Source: Planctomycetota bacterium (GTDB lineage: Bacteria; Planctomycetota; J058; JAJDCQ01). Taken from it: a DNA stretch of 64,000 bases. The notes under the pieces were generated by a model. It searched no databases. It was not told where the DNA came from and worked only from the letters and a program-made list of their open reading frames with translations. Location: assembly GCA_029260755.1 (NCBI GenBank), contig JAJDCQ010000052.1:1-64000 (forward strand). Reading direction: 5' to 3'. The translations under genes and the position numbers were made by a program. Below, one piece after another: positions 44,146-52,137 of the stretch. Position 1 is the stretch's first letter; each line of letters starts with the position of its first letter.

Positions 44146-44163
44146 GCCCACCCCGATGAGTTG
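44146..44163. repeat. att-like direct repeat, right copy
   Basis: An exact copy of the 18 bases at the tRNA-Pro 3' end, GCCCACCCCGATGAGTTG, marking the right edge of the island. Beyond it to 44320 I see no gene. Confidence 0.75.
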
Positions 44164-44320
44164 TCGCGTCGCGGCTGTGCGAAAGCCCCCAACCATCGAA
44201 TCTGCGCTGGCGTTCGCCATCTTTGCATGAGGTCGAGCTCGACGTGGTCGCCAACGAAGCTCACCCCGTCGCACGATCCGGGGCGGCGGAGCGCCGCCGC
44301 GCGGCTCCGGTCGTTCCGGA

Positions 44321-47300
44321 GTGCCCGGCACCGGTGAGCGCCGGAACGGGACGGTGAGGGGGAACGCGCCACGGGGTCCGGGCCGTCGACCGCCGCCGCC
44401 GCCGCCGCCGTCGTCTGCGCCACCGTCGGCGCCCCGGCCAGGTCTGACGCCCCACGGGCCCGGACCGGCGACGCCGTACACGCCGGGCGCGACACCACGG
44501 CCCGCGCCAGGCGGTCATCCCTTTCCCGTCCCGCCCGGCCGCCCCTCTCCCGGTGGGCTTGCTCCGGGGCCGCCGACCCCCGCGGTGTCGCGGCCACCGT
44601 CAGGGCCGTACGGGGCGACGCGCCGCCGCGCCATCGGTGGCTACGAGATCGTCGGCGAGCTCGGGCGCGGCGGCATGGGCGTCGTCTATCGCGGGCGGCG
44701 GACGGCCCCCGGCGGCGGGCCGGGCGACGACGTCGCGATCAAGGTGATGCTGAGCGGCGTCGGCTCCGACGTGTCCGTCGAGCGCTTCATGCGCGAGGCG
44801 CAGCTCGCCGCGCAGCTCGACCATCCGGCGATCGTCCGGGTGCGGGATGCCGGCTGGGAGGACGGCCGGCCGTTCATGGTGATGGACTTCGTTCGCGGTA
44901 AGTCGCTCCAAGAGCTCTTCTGCGACGCCGATCGGCGGCCGACGCCGCGGCGGGTCGCGTCGATGATGAAGCAGGTCGCCGAGGCCGTCGCCTTTGCCCA
45001 CGCTCGCGGCGTCATCCACCGCGACATCAAGCCGGCGAACGTCTTCGTCTCCGACGAGGACGACGCGGTCCTCGGCGACTTCGGGATCGCCAAGGACCTC
45101 GAGGCGACGCGCCACCTGACCAACACCGGGCAGCTCCTCGGGACGCCGGGCTACATGGCGCCCGAGCAACTCGACGGCGTCCGGACCGGTCCGCCCTCCG
45201 ACGTCTACAGCCTCGGGACCACGCTCTATCAGGGGCTGGCGGGGCGGCCGCCGTTTCCGGGAACGAACGTCGTCGACGTGGTGAGGGCGATCGTCGGGAA
45301 GGAGGCCGACCGCCTCGAGACGCTCTGCCCCGACCTCGACCCCGCGCTCGCCGAGCTGTGCCATCGCTGCATCGAGAAGGAGCCCGAGGACCGGCCGAGC
45401 GCCGCGGAGCTCGCCGCCGAGCTCGGCCGGTGGCTCGAGGGGGGCCTGGTGGGGGACGGCGTCGTCGCCGGGCGCCGTCGCGTGCGCGCCGCGAAGATCA
45501 CCGTCGTCGGGATCGTCCTCGCCGGCCTCGCCGCGGCCGGCGTCGCGGTCGCGATCGGCCTCACGCGGCCGACGGCGGCGTCATCGTCGAAGACGGGGCC
45601 GCCGACGCCCGAGCCGACGCCCGCCCCCGACTGGTTCGGGGCGCTCGAGCCGGCCGCCCGGCCGCCGCTCCCGCTTCCGGCGTCGATCGATTTCGGCGAA
45701 CGGCCGGGCGAGTACGTCGCGCGGAAGGATCCGACGGTGGTCCTCGTCTGGGTCCCGCCCGGCGACCTCCGCTACGGCGAGGGGACCGATGGACCGCTCG
45801 TGACCGTGAGCGGCTTCTTCGTTGGACGCGACGAGATCACCTGGAGGCAGGTCCGGCGCTGGCGCGAGCGCATCATCGTCGAGGCCGAGCAGGAGCTCGG
45901 CGACTCGGCGACGCATCTGCTCTGGCACGAGGCGGTCGAGTACGCGCGGTGGCTCGGGCTGCACCTGCCCTCGGACGTGCAGTGGGAGCTCGCCGCCCGC
46001 GGCCACGCGCCGGCGAACGGGAGCGCAGGGCGGATCTACCCGTGGGGCGATGAGCCGCTCGACCAGGAGCGCTGCGTCTACGACCTCGCGGAGGAGGTCG
46101 GGCCGAGCCCGCCCGGCACCCGCTCGCCCGCGGGCGACTCGCCGTTTGGCTGCACCGACATGTCCGGCAACGTCTGCGAGTGGACGCTCGACACCTGGCT
46201 CGACGAGGTCGACGGCGACGCGGACGTGCCGCCGGACGGGTCGGTCGATCCGCTCGGGCCGCTGGTTCGAGCCGACGCGCCCGACATGCCGTCGGTCGGA
46301 CACCGCGGCGGCGACTACTGGGAGAACGCTCCACGGAAGTATCACAGGCTCGAGGCGACGGTGGCGCGGATTCAGCCGCTTGGGCGAACCCAGATCGGCA
46401 TCGGCATGCGCGTGTCGTGGTCGAGGGCGACCGCGGCCCGGATGAACGCGATCGCGGAGCAGCTGCCCGAGCTCGCGGCGCGAGTGATCCGCGCGCGGAC
46501 GCCGTGGACGAGGATCGAGGTCGCCGGCGAGGCGATGCCGCCGCGGACGGGCCACGCGGCCGCGTTCGACGACCGCTCGCGCACCGTCCTCGTCTTCGGC
46601 GGACGCAAGGGTCACGGCGCCGGAGCCGTCCACGCGAACGAGCTCTGGCGTTGCTGGCCGCACGAAGGGCGTTACGCGAAGCTGGAGGTCGAGGGAGACT
46701 GCCCCGAGGCGCGGTCGCGCCACACGATGGTCTGGGACGGTCAGCGCGACCGGCTCGTCCTGTTCGGCGGCGTCGACTCGGCGGGGCGCGCCCTCGGCGA
46801 TCTCTGGGAGTACGACGGCACGGCCTGGCATCCGCGCGCGACGCAGGCGGCCCCCGGCGCCGCGCCGGAGGCGCGCCACTCGCACGGCATGACCTATGAT
46901 CCGGACACCGGGAGGGTGCTCCTGTTCGGCGGCGCGACGAAGTCGGCGATCCTCGATGACTTCTGGGCGTGGGACGGCAACGCCGGCGCGTGGAAGCGGC
47001 TCGAGCCGACGACCGAGGCGCGACCCCAGGCGCGCGCGCAGGTGGGGATGGCGAACGACGGCGCCGGGACGACGTGGCTGTTCGGCGGCAGGACCGACGC
47101 CGATGGGAAGCAGCGTCTCCGAGAGCTCTGGGCGTGGGACGGCGAAGGCTGGCGCCAGGTCCTTCCGGGTCCGCTCGGCGACTCACCGTCGGCGCGTTAC
47201 GGATCGGCGATGGCGGGCGGAAACGGCGCCGTCATCGCGCAGAGCGGCAAGGGGGTTCCGAGCACCGACGGCAGCTTCAAGGTCGATGCGTGGGTGCTGC

Positions 47301-47491
47301 GGACCGGGCGCTGGACGCACCTCACCCCGCCGCTGCCCAGGCCGCGGCGCTACCCCCGCGTCCACGACGGGGCGGTCGCCGTCGACACGAGCCGCGGCGA
47401 CGGAGTCGCCATCTTGATCGGGGGTTACGACGACGACACCCGAAAGGTCACGAACGACATCTGGACCTTTCCGCTCGACGTGATCCGCTGA
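44321..47491 (+). CDS. Ser/Thr kinase with FGE-fold and Kelch repeats
   Basis: A 1056-aa Hanks kinase. Residues 1-105 are Pro/Gly-rich. The kinase domain (about 106-375) has GRGGMG, VAIKVM, HRDIKPAN, DFGIA and GYMAPEQ. A transmembrane helix (ITVVGIVLAGLAAAGVAVAIG) follows. Outside are an FGE/DUF323 fold (about 455-690; VLVWVPPGDLRYGEG, GYFVGRDEITWRQV-like start, DMSGNVCEWTLD, GIGMRVSW), lacking the catalytic Cys pair, and a Kelch propeller (about 700-1050) with repeated VLFGG-type blades (LVLFGGVDSAG, VLLFGGATKS, WLFGGRTDADG). The start is a GTG at 44321 and is uncertain. It is just outside the island. Confidence 0.88.
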   Translation: MPGTGERRNGTVRGNAPRGPGRRPPPPPPPSSAPPSAPRPGLTPHGPGPATPYTPGATPRPAPGGHPFPVPPGRPSPGGLAPGPPTPAVSRPPSGPYGATRRRAIGGYEIVGELGRGGMGVVYRGRRTAPGGGPGDDVAIKVMLSGVGSDVSVERFMREAQLAAQLDHPAIVRVRDAGWEDGRPFMVMDFVRGKSLQELFCDADRRPTPRRVASMMKQVAEAVAFAHARGVIHRDIKPANVFVSDEDDAVLGDFGIAKDLEATRHLTNTGQLLGTPGYMAPEQLDGVRTGPPSDVYSLGTTLYQGLAGRPPFPGTNVVDVVRAIVGKEADRLETLCPDLDPALAELCHRCIEKEPEDRPSAAELAAELGRWLEGGLVGDGVVAGRRRVRAAKITVVGIVLAGLAAAGVAVAIGLTRPTAASSSKTGPPTPEPTPAPDWFGALEPAARPPLPLPASIDFGERPGEYVARKDPTVVLVWVPPGDLRYGEGTDGPLVTVSGFFVGRDEITWRQVRRWRERIIVEAEQELGDSATHLLWHEAVEYARWLGLHLPSDVQWELAARGHAPANGSAGRIYPWGDEPLDQERCVYDLAEEVGPSPPGTRSPAGDSPFGCTDMSGNVCEWTLDTWLDEVDGDADVPPDGSVDPLGPLVRADAPDMPSVGHRGGDYWENAPRKYHRLEATVARIQPLGRTQIGIGMRVSWSRATAARMNAIAEQLPELAARVIRARTPWTRIEVAGEAMPPRTGHAAAFDDRSRTVLVFGGRKGHGAGAVHANELWRCWPHEGRYAKLEVEGDCPEARSRHTMVWDGQRDRLVLFGGVDSAGRALGDLWEYDGTAWHPRATQAAPGAAPEARHSHGMTYDPDTGRVLLFGGATKSAILDDFWAWDGNAGAWKRLEPTTEARPQARAQVGMANDGAGTTWLFGGRTDADGKQRLRELWAWDGEGWRQVLPGPLGDSPSARYGSAMAGGNGAVIAQSGKGVPSTDGSFKVDAWVLRTGRWTHLTPPLPRPRRYPRVHDGAVAVDTSRGDGVAILIGGYDDDTRKVTNDIWTFPLDVIR

Positions 47492-47561
47492 AGACCGGTG
47501 TCCGGCGGGCTCACGGACCGGCTTGGTCAAGAGTCCTTCCACGGAGTGGCACCGTACCGAG

Positions 47562-48116
47562 ATGGCCGATTCTGCGACGCCGCTTGATGAGTTCGTCCGC
47601 CGGTTCAAGGAGACCTTTCGGCCGCCGACTCCGTCGCGCGGGAAATCCGGAACCGACTGGTTGGTCTCCCGGGTCTGGACCGCCTACACGAAGACCTGGC
47701 TCCAGTCGCAATACGCGACCGAGTTCGAGCGAGCGCCCGCCGGCGGTGCGGTGTTGTGGCGGACGAGCTCCGAGGACGGACCGCCGCTCATCGCGCTGAG
47801 GTGGAAGTGGGACCACAACAAGGTCTCGTCGCAGTTCCCGCACGGGAACTTCCGCAGGGTCCTCGAGGTCGAGGCCGAGAGCGGGCTCGCGATCGTTCAG
47901 ACCCGCGCGCATGGACCCGGCTTTGCGACGCAGGCTGACGAATCGATCGCGCAGATGAGGCGCGCTTGGAGTCAGCATCGAACCGACGATCGCGCGGTCG
48001 GCGTCATCGAGATTCGGCGAGTGTACGACAGCCGGGATTGCGTGGGATTCCTGGCGTCATTCCACGCACTCTGGACGGATGGGACGGAGCATCTCGCGGA
48101 CTACTCGTACCGCTGA
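47562..48116 (+). CDS. hypothetical protein
   Basis: A 184-aa cytosolic protein starting MADSATPLDEFVRRFKETF. Segments such as WLVSRVWTAYTKTWLQSQYATEF and LIALRWKWDHNKVSSQFPHG suggest a mixed alpha/beta fold with no recognised family. The ATG at 47562 was chosen over a TTG at 47523. It follows the Kelch kinase by 70 bases on the same strand and precedes the deletion scar. Confidence 0.55.
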   Translation: MADSATPLDEFVRRFKETFRPPTPSRGKSGTDWLVSRVWTAYTKTWLQSQYATEFERAPAGGAVLWRTSSEDGPPLIALRWKWDHNKVSSQFPHGNFRRVLEVEAESGLAIVQTRAHGPGFATQADESIAQMRRAWSQHRTDDRAVGVIEIRRVYDSRDCVGFLASFHALWTDGTEHLADYSYR

Positions 48117-48221
48117 GCCTGCTCGAGCTCGTCGAGCCTTGCCGCCTATCCGGACGCCCCGGTTCGCCGATGGAGAGATGCAATTGACGTCGCGGACCCC
48201 GGTTCGCGCCGATTCGAGACA

Positions 48222-48323
48222 TCACAGCTCCTTGGCGAGGGCGACGAGCTGATCGAGGGCCGTCCCCCAGCCGTCGAGGAAGCCCATCTCCTCGTGCTTG
48301 CGCTTGCCTTCCTCGTCGACGTG
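48222..48323 (-). pseudogene. 3' fragment of an SRPBCC/AHSA1-family gene
   Basis: Only the C-terminal ~33 codons remain: HVDEEGKRKHEEMGFLDGWG and TALDQLVALAKEL. This matches the ending of SRPBCC (Hsp90 activator AHSA1-like) proteins, where an HEKMGFHEGWGTxLDQLxxx helix closes the fold. Upstream of it (plus-strand side) the frame has no other recognisable part. The abrupt start abuts a truncated VOC gene in the opposite orientation, pointing to a deletion. Confidence 0.6.
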
Positions 48324-48350
48324 CTTCGCGATCGAGGCTCGCTGCGGCAA

Positions 48351-48530
48351 GGCAACAATCTCCTGGTCTTCGTGGAGTGCGACAGCCAGCCGGAGGCCGA
48401 AAGAGTCTTCGCGGCGCTGGCCGAGAAGGGCTCGATCACGCTCCCTCTCCAGAAGACCTTCTTCAGCGCGAGCTTCGGGATGCTCGTCGACCGCTTCGGA
48501 GTCCACTGGAAGATCTCGACGAGCGACTGA
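48351..48530 (+). pseudogene. 3' fragment of a PhnB-like VOC gene
   Basis: The readable part begins GNNLLVFVECDSQPEAERVF, continues AALAEKGSITLPLQKTFFSA and ends SFGMLVDRFGVHWKISTSD. This is the C-terminal half of PhnB-like VOC proteins (FGMLxDRFGVxW is the hallmark). The N-terminal half is absent. It is divergent from the SRPBCC fragment, and both are cut at their 5' ends at a shared point near 48324-48350. Confidence 0.65.
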
Positions 48531-48548
48531 CCGTCGAGAGCGGCCCGC

Positions 48549-51455
48549 TCACTCGCCGGCGCGGTCGGCGGTGACCGGTGGCGCGCCGAGCGCCGTGACG
48601 AAGCGCTGGAGGTGCTCCCAGGCCTCCTCGGGCACGGGCGGGAGCTCGACGGCGACCCGACCGTCGCCGCCTCGGCGGATCGTCACCGGCATCGGTGCGG
48701 CCTGGCCCTCCGGGAGCGGCATGCCGAGGAGCCCGGCCAGCCCTCTCGCCATCGCTCCGGCGTCGAGGCGCACCTCGGTCGGGTCGGCCGTGACCGTTGG
48801 CGTCGCCGGGGGCGCGGCCGCCGCGGTGCCGGGCGCCGCCGTCCCGGTGGGGTCCCACGCGGCTCGGCCGGTCTTGACGAGCACCGTCTCCTCGTCGATC
48901 GCGCGCGGCTTCGCCAGGACGCTCGCCTCCCCGGGCGCCGTCGGCTTCGGGCCTGATCCCTCGCCGGTTCCGAGGACGTCGCGGATGCGCTCGGCCAGCG
49001 TCCCTCGCGACTCGTCGTCGAAGCGCACCTCGTCGGTGCCGTGGACGAGCAGCCCCTCGAACAGGGCGCGCTTGTGGGCGACGAGCTCGGTGATCCGCTC
49101 CTCGATGGAGCCCGACGCGACGAGGGTCACGACCTGGACCGAGCGCCGCTGCCCCATGCGGTGAACGCGCCCGACCCTCTGCTCGATCACGGCCGGGTTC
49201 CACGGGACGTCGAGCTGCACGACGGTGCTCGCCGCGTCCTGAAGGTTGAGGCCGACGCCGCCGGCATCGGTGGAGAACAGGACGCGCGAGCCGGGATCCT
49301 CGTGGAAGTCGGCCACCGCCTCGGCCCGCTCGCGCGTCGAGAGCCCGCCGTGGAAGAAGAGCGGATGGACCCCGGCCGCGTCGAGCACCGGCCGCACCGC
49401 CGCGGCCGACAGGCGCAGCATCCGCTCCCAGGCCGAGAAGACGACGACGCGCGTCCCGCGCTGACCGAGGAGGTCCTCCAGGACGTGGCCGAGCTCATCG
49501 AGCTTCGGCGACGGGTGCTGCTCGCGCAGCTTCGCCGGCAGGCGACCGCCGCGCAGCCCGGGCTCGGCCGCCTCCCACCGGTAGAGGAGCATGCCGTTCG
49601 CGATGAGACGCATGTTCGTCAGCTCGGCCATGAGGCGCAGGACGTCGGCCTGCGAGAGGTGCCTCTTCGCCGCGATCCGCGCCGCGTTCTGCGCGTGGTC
49701 GGCGTGGTGGTCGCGCTGCTGCTGCGTCAGCGGCACCGGTCGCCACTGATCGACCCGCTCGGGGAGCTGATCGAGGACCGCCGCCCGCTCGCGACGGAGC
49801 AGGCGCGGCGCGAGACGCCGGCGCACCAGGTCGAGCCCGCGGAAGCCGATCACCCGCGGTCGCTCCCCCTTCTCCCGGACCGTCTCGGCGAACTCGGGTC
49901 CGAGCCGCCACATCGGCCCGAGGACGCGCGGGTCGAGGTGCTCGCCGATCGAGTGGAGCTCGGCGAGGCGGTTCTCGAGCGGCGTGCCCGTCAGGACGAG
50001 GGTGCGGGGCGCGGGGATCGCCTTGACCGCCTTCGCCGTCTTGGTGTTCCAGTTCTTGATCCGCTGCGCCTCGTCGAGGACGACCAGATCGGGGGCGAGC
50101 GCCCGCAGCTCCGGCAGGTCGCGCACGACGAGCTCGTAGTTGACCACCAGCATCGGCGCGCGTGAGCCCCGGTAGATCGCCTCGCGCGCGGACCGACCGC
50201 CCTCGACGACGACCGCCTCGAGCGCCGGCCCGACGAACTTCGCCACCTCGGCCACCCACTGCCGCTTGAGCGACGCCGGGCACACCACGACCGCCCGCTC
50301 CACCTCGCCGAGGGCGATCAGGAGTCGGATGGCCGCGATCGCCTGGAGCGTCTTGCCGAGCCCCATGTCGTCGGCCAGCAGGGCGCGCCGCACTCGCGCC
50401 GCGAACAGGACGCCGTCGACCTGGTAGTCGTGCAGCCCGTAGCGCAGGTCCGCCTCGAGCTCGCTCCACGGCGCCGGCGGCCGTCCGCGCCCGGCGCGCG
50501 CCAGGCGCACCTGCCGCGTGAAGGCGGCGAACCGGCGCGTCCACCGTCGATCCTCCTCGAGGGCATCGAGGTGAGCGGCGACCTCGGGGCGCACGACCAG
50601 ACCGCGAGCCCGGGCGAGCCGCCGCCGAAGCTCGGCGACGCGGCCGCTGGCGGGGCCGAGTCGCCGCGGCACGACGAAGCCCTCGGCATCGACGAGGCGC
50701 CGCACGGCGTCGAGCCCGCGTTCGGGCAAGACGAGCCGCACGTCGCGAAGCGGATCGACGAGGCGCCCGCGGGAGTCGGCTGCGTCGAGGACGGCGAACG
50801 CGCGCGCCCCCGCCGCCGCGCCCCGGCGCGTACGGCGCGCGGCCGCCCACTCGAGGTGCTTGCAGGTGCCGAGCTCGTTGGTGCGCAGGTCCGGACACGA
50901 GCACCAGCCGCGGCCGTCGGGGACGAGCAGCACCTCGTAGACCGCGCCGGTGCGATCCGAACGCACCCGCCGCAGGCCGCCGCCGCGCGCCTTCGGCCCG
51001 CCGTCGCCGTTCGTCCCCGGGCGGAGCATCCGGAAGCTCTCTTCGCGAGCCGACTGCCGCCGCGCCTCGCGCTCGCGTTCGATCGCCTCGGCGATCGCGT
51101 CGTCGGGGTCGACGCCGACGTCGGCGGGCTCGACGGGTCGCTCACCGCGCGCGCCGTGCGGGTCACGTGGGCCGCCTCCGGTGGCGGCGGCGAGGGCGAG
51201 CGCGACGGCGTGCTTGCAGACATCGGTCCAGTCGTAGGGGCACGAGCAGACGGCTACGATGCCGGCGGGCCCGTCCGCGACCGAGACCTGGTAGGGCTCG
51301 GCCGCCGAGCCCTCGACCTCGCCGCGGATCCCGCCATCGAGCGTGATCAGCCGTCGGACCGCGCCGCCGCGGTCGTAGGCCTCCCCTCGACGCACGATGC
51401 GCGGGTGGGCCGCCTCGACGACACGATCGGCGAGGCTCGCAAGGTCCATGGTCAT
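48549..51455 (-). CDS. SNF2-family helicase with two SWIM zinc fingers
   Basis: A 968-aa protein. Two SWIM motifs at the N-terminus (C70-S-C72...C80-K-H82 and C185-S-C187...C198-K-H200) precede an SNF2 ATPase. Helicase motifs are ADDMGLGKTLQAI (Walker A, 363-369), LVVLDEAQRIKN (DEAQ, 461-464), LTGTPLENRLAEL, the C-terminal VVFSAWERML, FSTDAGGVGLNLQ and QRVGRVHRMGQRR. Such proteins translocate on double-stranded DNA and remodel protein-DNA complexes; in bacteria they occur in defence and stress loci. It is transcribed away from the Wadjet operon, 680 bases apart. ATG at 51455 or 51449. Confidence 0.9.
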   Translation of the reverse strand: MTMDLASLADRVVEAAHPRIVRRGEAYDRGGAVRRLITLDGGIRGEVEGSAAEPYQVSVADGPAGIVAVCSCPYDWTDVCKHAVALALAAATGGGPRDPHGARGERPVEPADVGVDPDDAIAEAIEREREARRQSAREESFRMLRPGTNGDGGPKARGGGLRRVRSDRTGAVYEVLLVPDGRGWCSCPDLRTNELGTCKHLEWAAARRTRRGAAAGARAFAVLDAADSRGRLVDPLRDVRLVLPERGLDAVRRLVDAEGFVVPRRLGPASGRVAELRRRLARARGLVVRPEVAAHLDALEEDRRWTRRFAAFTRQVRLARAGRGRPPAPWSELEADLRYGLHDYQVDGVLFAARVRRALLADDMGLGKTLQAIAAIRLLIALGEVERAVVVCPASLKRQWVAEVAKFVGPALEAVVVEGGRSAREAIYRGSRAPMLVVNYELVVRDLPELRALAPDLVVLDEAQRIKNWNTKTAKAVKAIPAPRTLVLTGTPLENRLAELHSIGEHLDPRVLGPMWRLGPEFAETVREKGERPRVIGFRGLDLVRRRLAPRLLRRERAAVLDQLPERVDQWRPVPLTQQQRDHHADHAQNAARIAAKRHLSQADVLRLMAELTNMRLIANGMLLYRWEAAEPGLRGGRLPAKLREQHPSPKLDELGHVLEDLLGQRGTRVVVFSAWERMLRLSAAAVRPVLDAAGVHPLFFHGGLSTRERAEAVADFHEDPGSRVLFSTDAGGVGLNLQDAASTVVQLDVPWNPAVIEQRVGRVHRMGQRRSVQVVTLVASGSIEERITELVAHKRALFEGLLVHGTDEVRFDDESRGTLAERIRDVLGTGEGSGPKPTAPGEASVLAKPRAIDEETVLVKTGRAAWDPTGTAAPGTAAAAPPATPTVTADPTEVRLDAGAMARGLAGLLGMPLPEGQAAPMPVTIRRGGDGRVAVELPPVPEEAWEHLQRFVTALGAPPVTADRAGE

Positions 51456-51544
51456 CCCGTATCCCCCCGGTGCCCGCGGTCCCGAGCACGATCGCCGCCG
51501 GCCGGCAATCGGCCGCGTCGACCCGCCGAGGGTAACCGTTCGCC

Positions 51545-52005
51545 ATGTCAGATCCGGGCACGACCGGGGATCAGGGATCGGATCAGATCAGATCAGCCCG
51601 GACGGCTCGCTCCCTCACGGCAACAGCTCGATCGGCATCCGGCAGCCCTCGCCCACCGAGAGAACGTGCCGAAGGTAGTTGCGGCTCGACTGCCCCAGGG
51701 CGAGCGTCTTCGCCGAGCGGGCCAGCCTTCCCACGACCGCCTCGTGCTCGGCCCCGCTCCTCGAGTCGATCGACAGGTAGAGACGGGCCGCCGCCTGCAG
51801 GTACGAGAAGAGGGGATTGCGGTCGCGACCGGCGGGCCGGCGGCGGAGCACGTCATAGAGGCGGCGATACTCGCGATCGAACTCGACGCGCTCCGTGACA
51901 TCGCTGTAGCGGAGCGCCGTCAGCTCGAGCGCCCGTCGGCCCGCCCAATGGGGGCGCCCGTGCTGCTCGACGTGCTATCACGAGCGGATGTCAGATCCGG
52001 TCACG
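51545..52005. repeat. 18-bp near-identical direct repeats flanking a broken ORF
   Basis: ATGTCAGATCCGGGCACG at 51545-51562 recurs as ATGTCAGATCCGGTCACG at 51988-52005 (17 of 18 identical). The 425-base interval holds a broken open frame on the minus strand. The left copy is followed by a GATCAGGGATCGGATCAGATCAGATCAG stretch of GATC-rich repeats. The pair may be a target duplication or two copies of a regulatory site upstream of the Wadjet operon. Confidence 0.45.
51615..51974 (-). pseudogene. open frame without a proper start, probable gene fragment
   Basis: After two stop codons (TGA TAG at 51975-51980) an open frame reads VEQHGRPHWAGRRALELTAL, RYSDVTERVEFDREYRRLYD, VLRRRPAGRDRNPLFSYLQA and further to IELLP before its stop. 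It has protein-like composition but no ATG; only a GTG at 51851 inside it would allow translation of 78 residues. Its helical, Arg-rich nature matches no family I know. It lies between two direct repeats and is likely a remnant. Confidence 0.4.
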
Positions 52006-52137
52006 GTCCATGGAGAAGCGCGCGGCGCGGGACGCGCGGGACGCGGCGACGTTGGCCCCGGCCGGCGCGGCGGGTAGACTCGGGCCTCGTCGGAGCCGCC
52101 GGGCGCGCGAGCCCGTGGCCCGACGGAGCCGCTGACG

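Larger units (their letters stand above)
41520..44163. mobile_element. 2.6 kb tRNA-Pro-integrated island (fic, HNH endonuclease)
   Basis: The 18-base sequence GCCCACCCCGATGAGTTG at 41520-41537, covering the 3' end of tRNA-Pro plus seven flanking bases, recurs exactly at 44146-44163. This is the classic footprint of site-specific integration into a tRNA 3' end. Between the copies lie a Fic gene and an HNH endonuclease gene, both minus strand, and clearly lower-GC DNA in the fic part (for example 32 of 60 bases G/C in row 42181 versus 50 of 60 in row 57541 of the Wadjet operon). No integrase, excisionase or transposase is visible, so the element is a remnant or is moved in trans. Confidence 0.75.

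Noticed and set aside
44083..44150. Minus-strand tail reading GSLRGYPTTGELIERRFKVAT beside the right att copy
   Set aside because: It looks protein-like at its end but is only about 20 codons and has no upstream counterpart, so a truncated gene cannot be told from chance.
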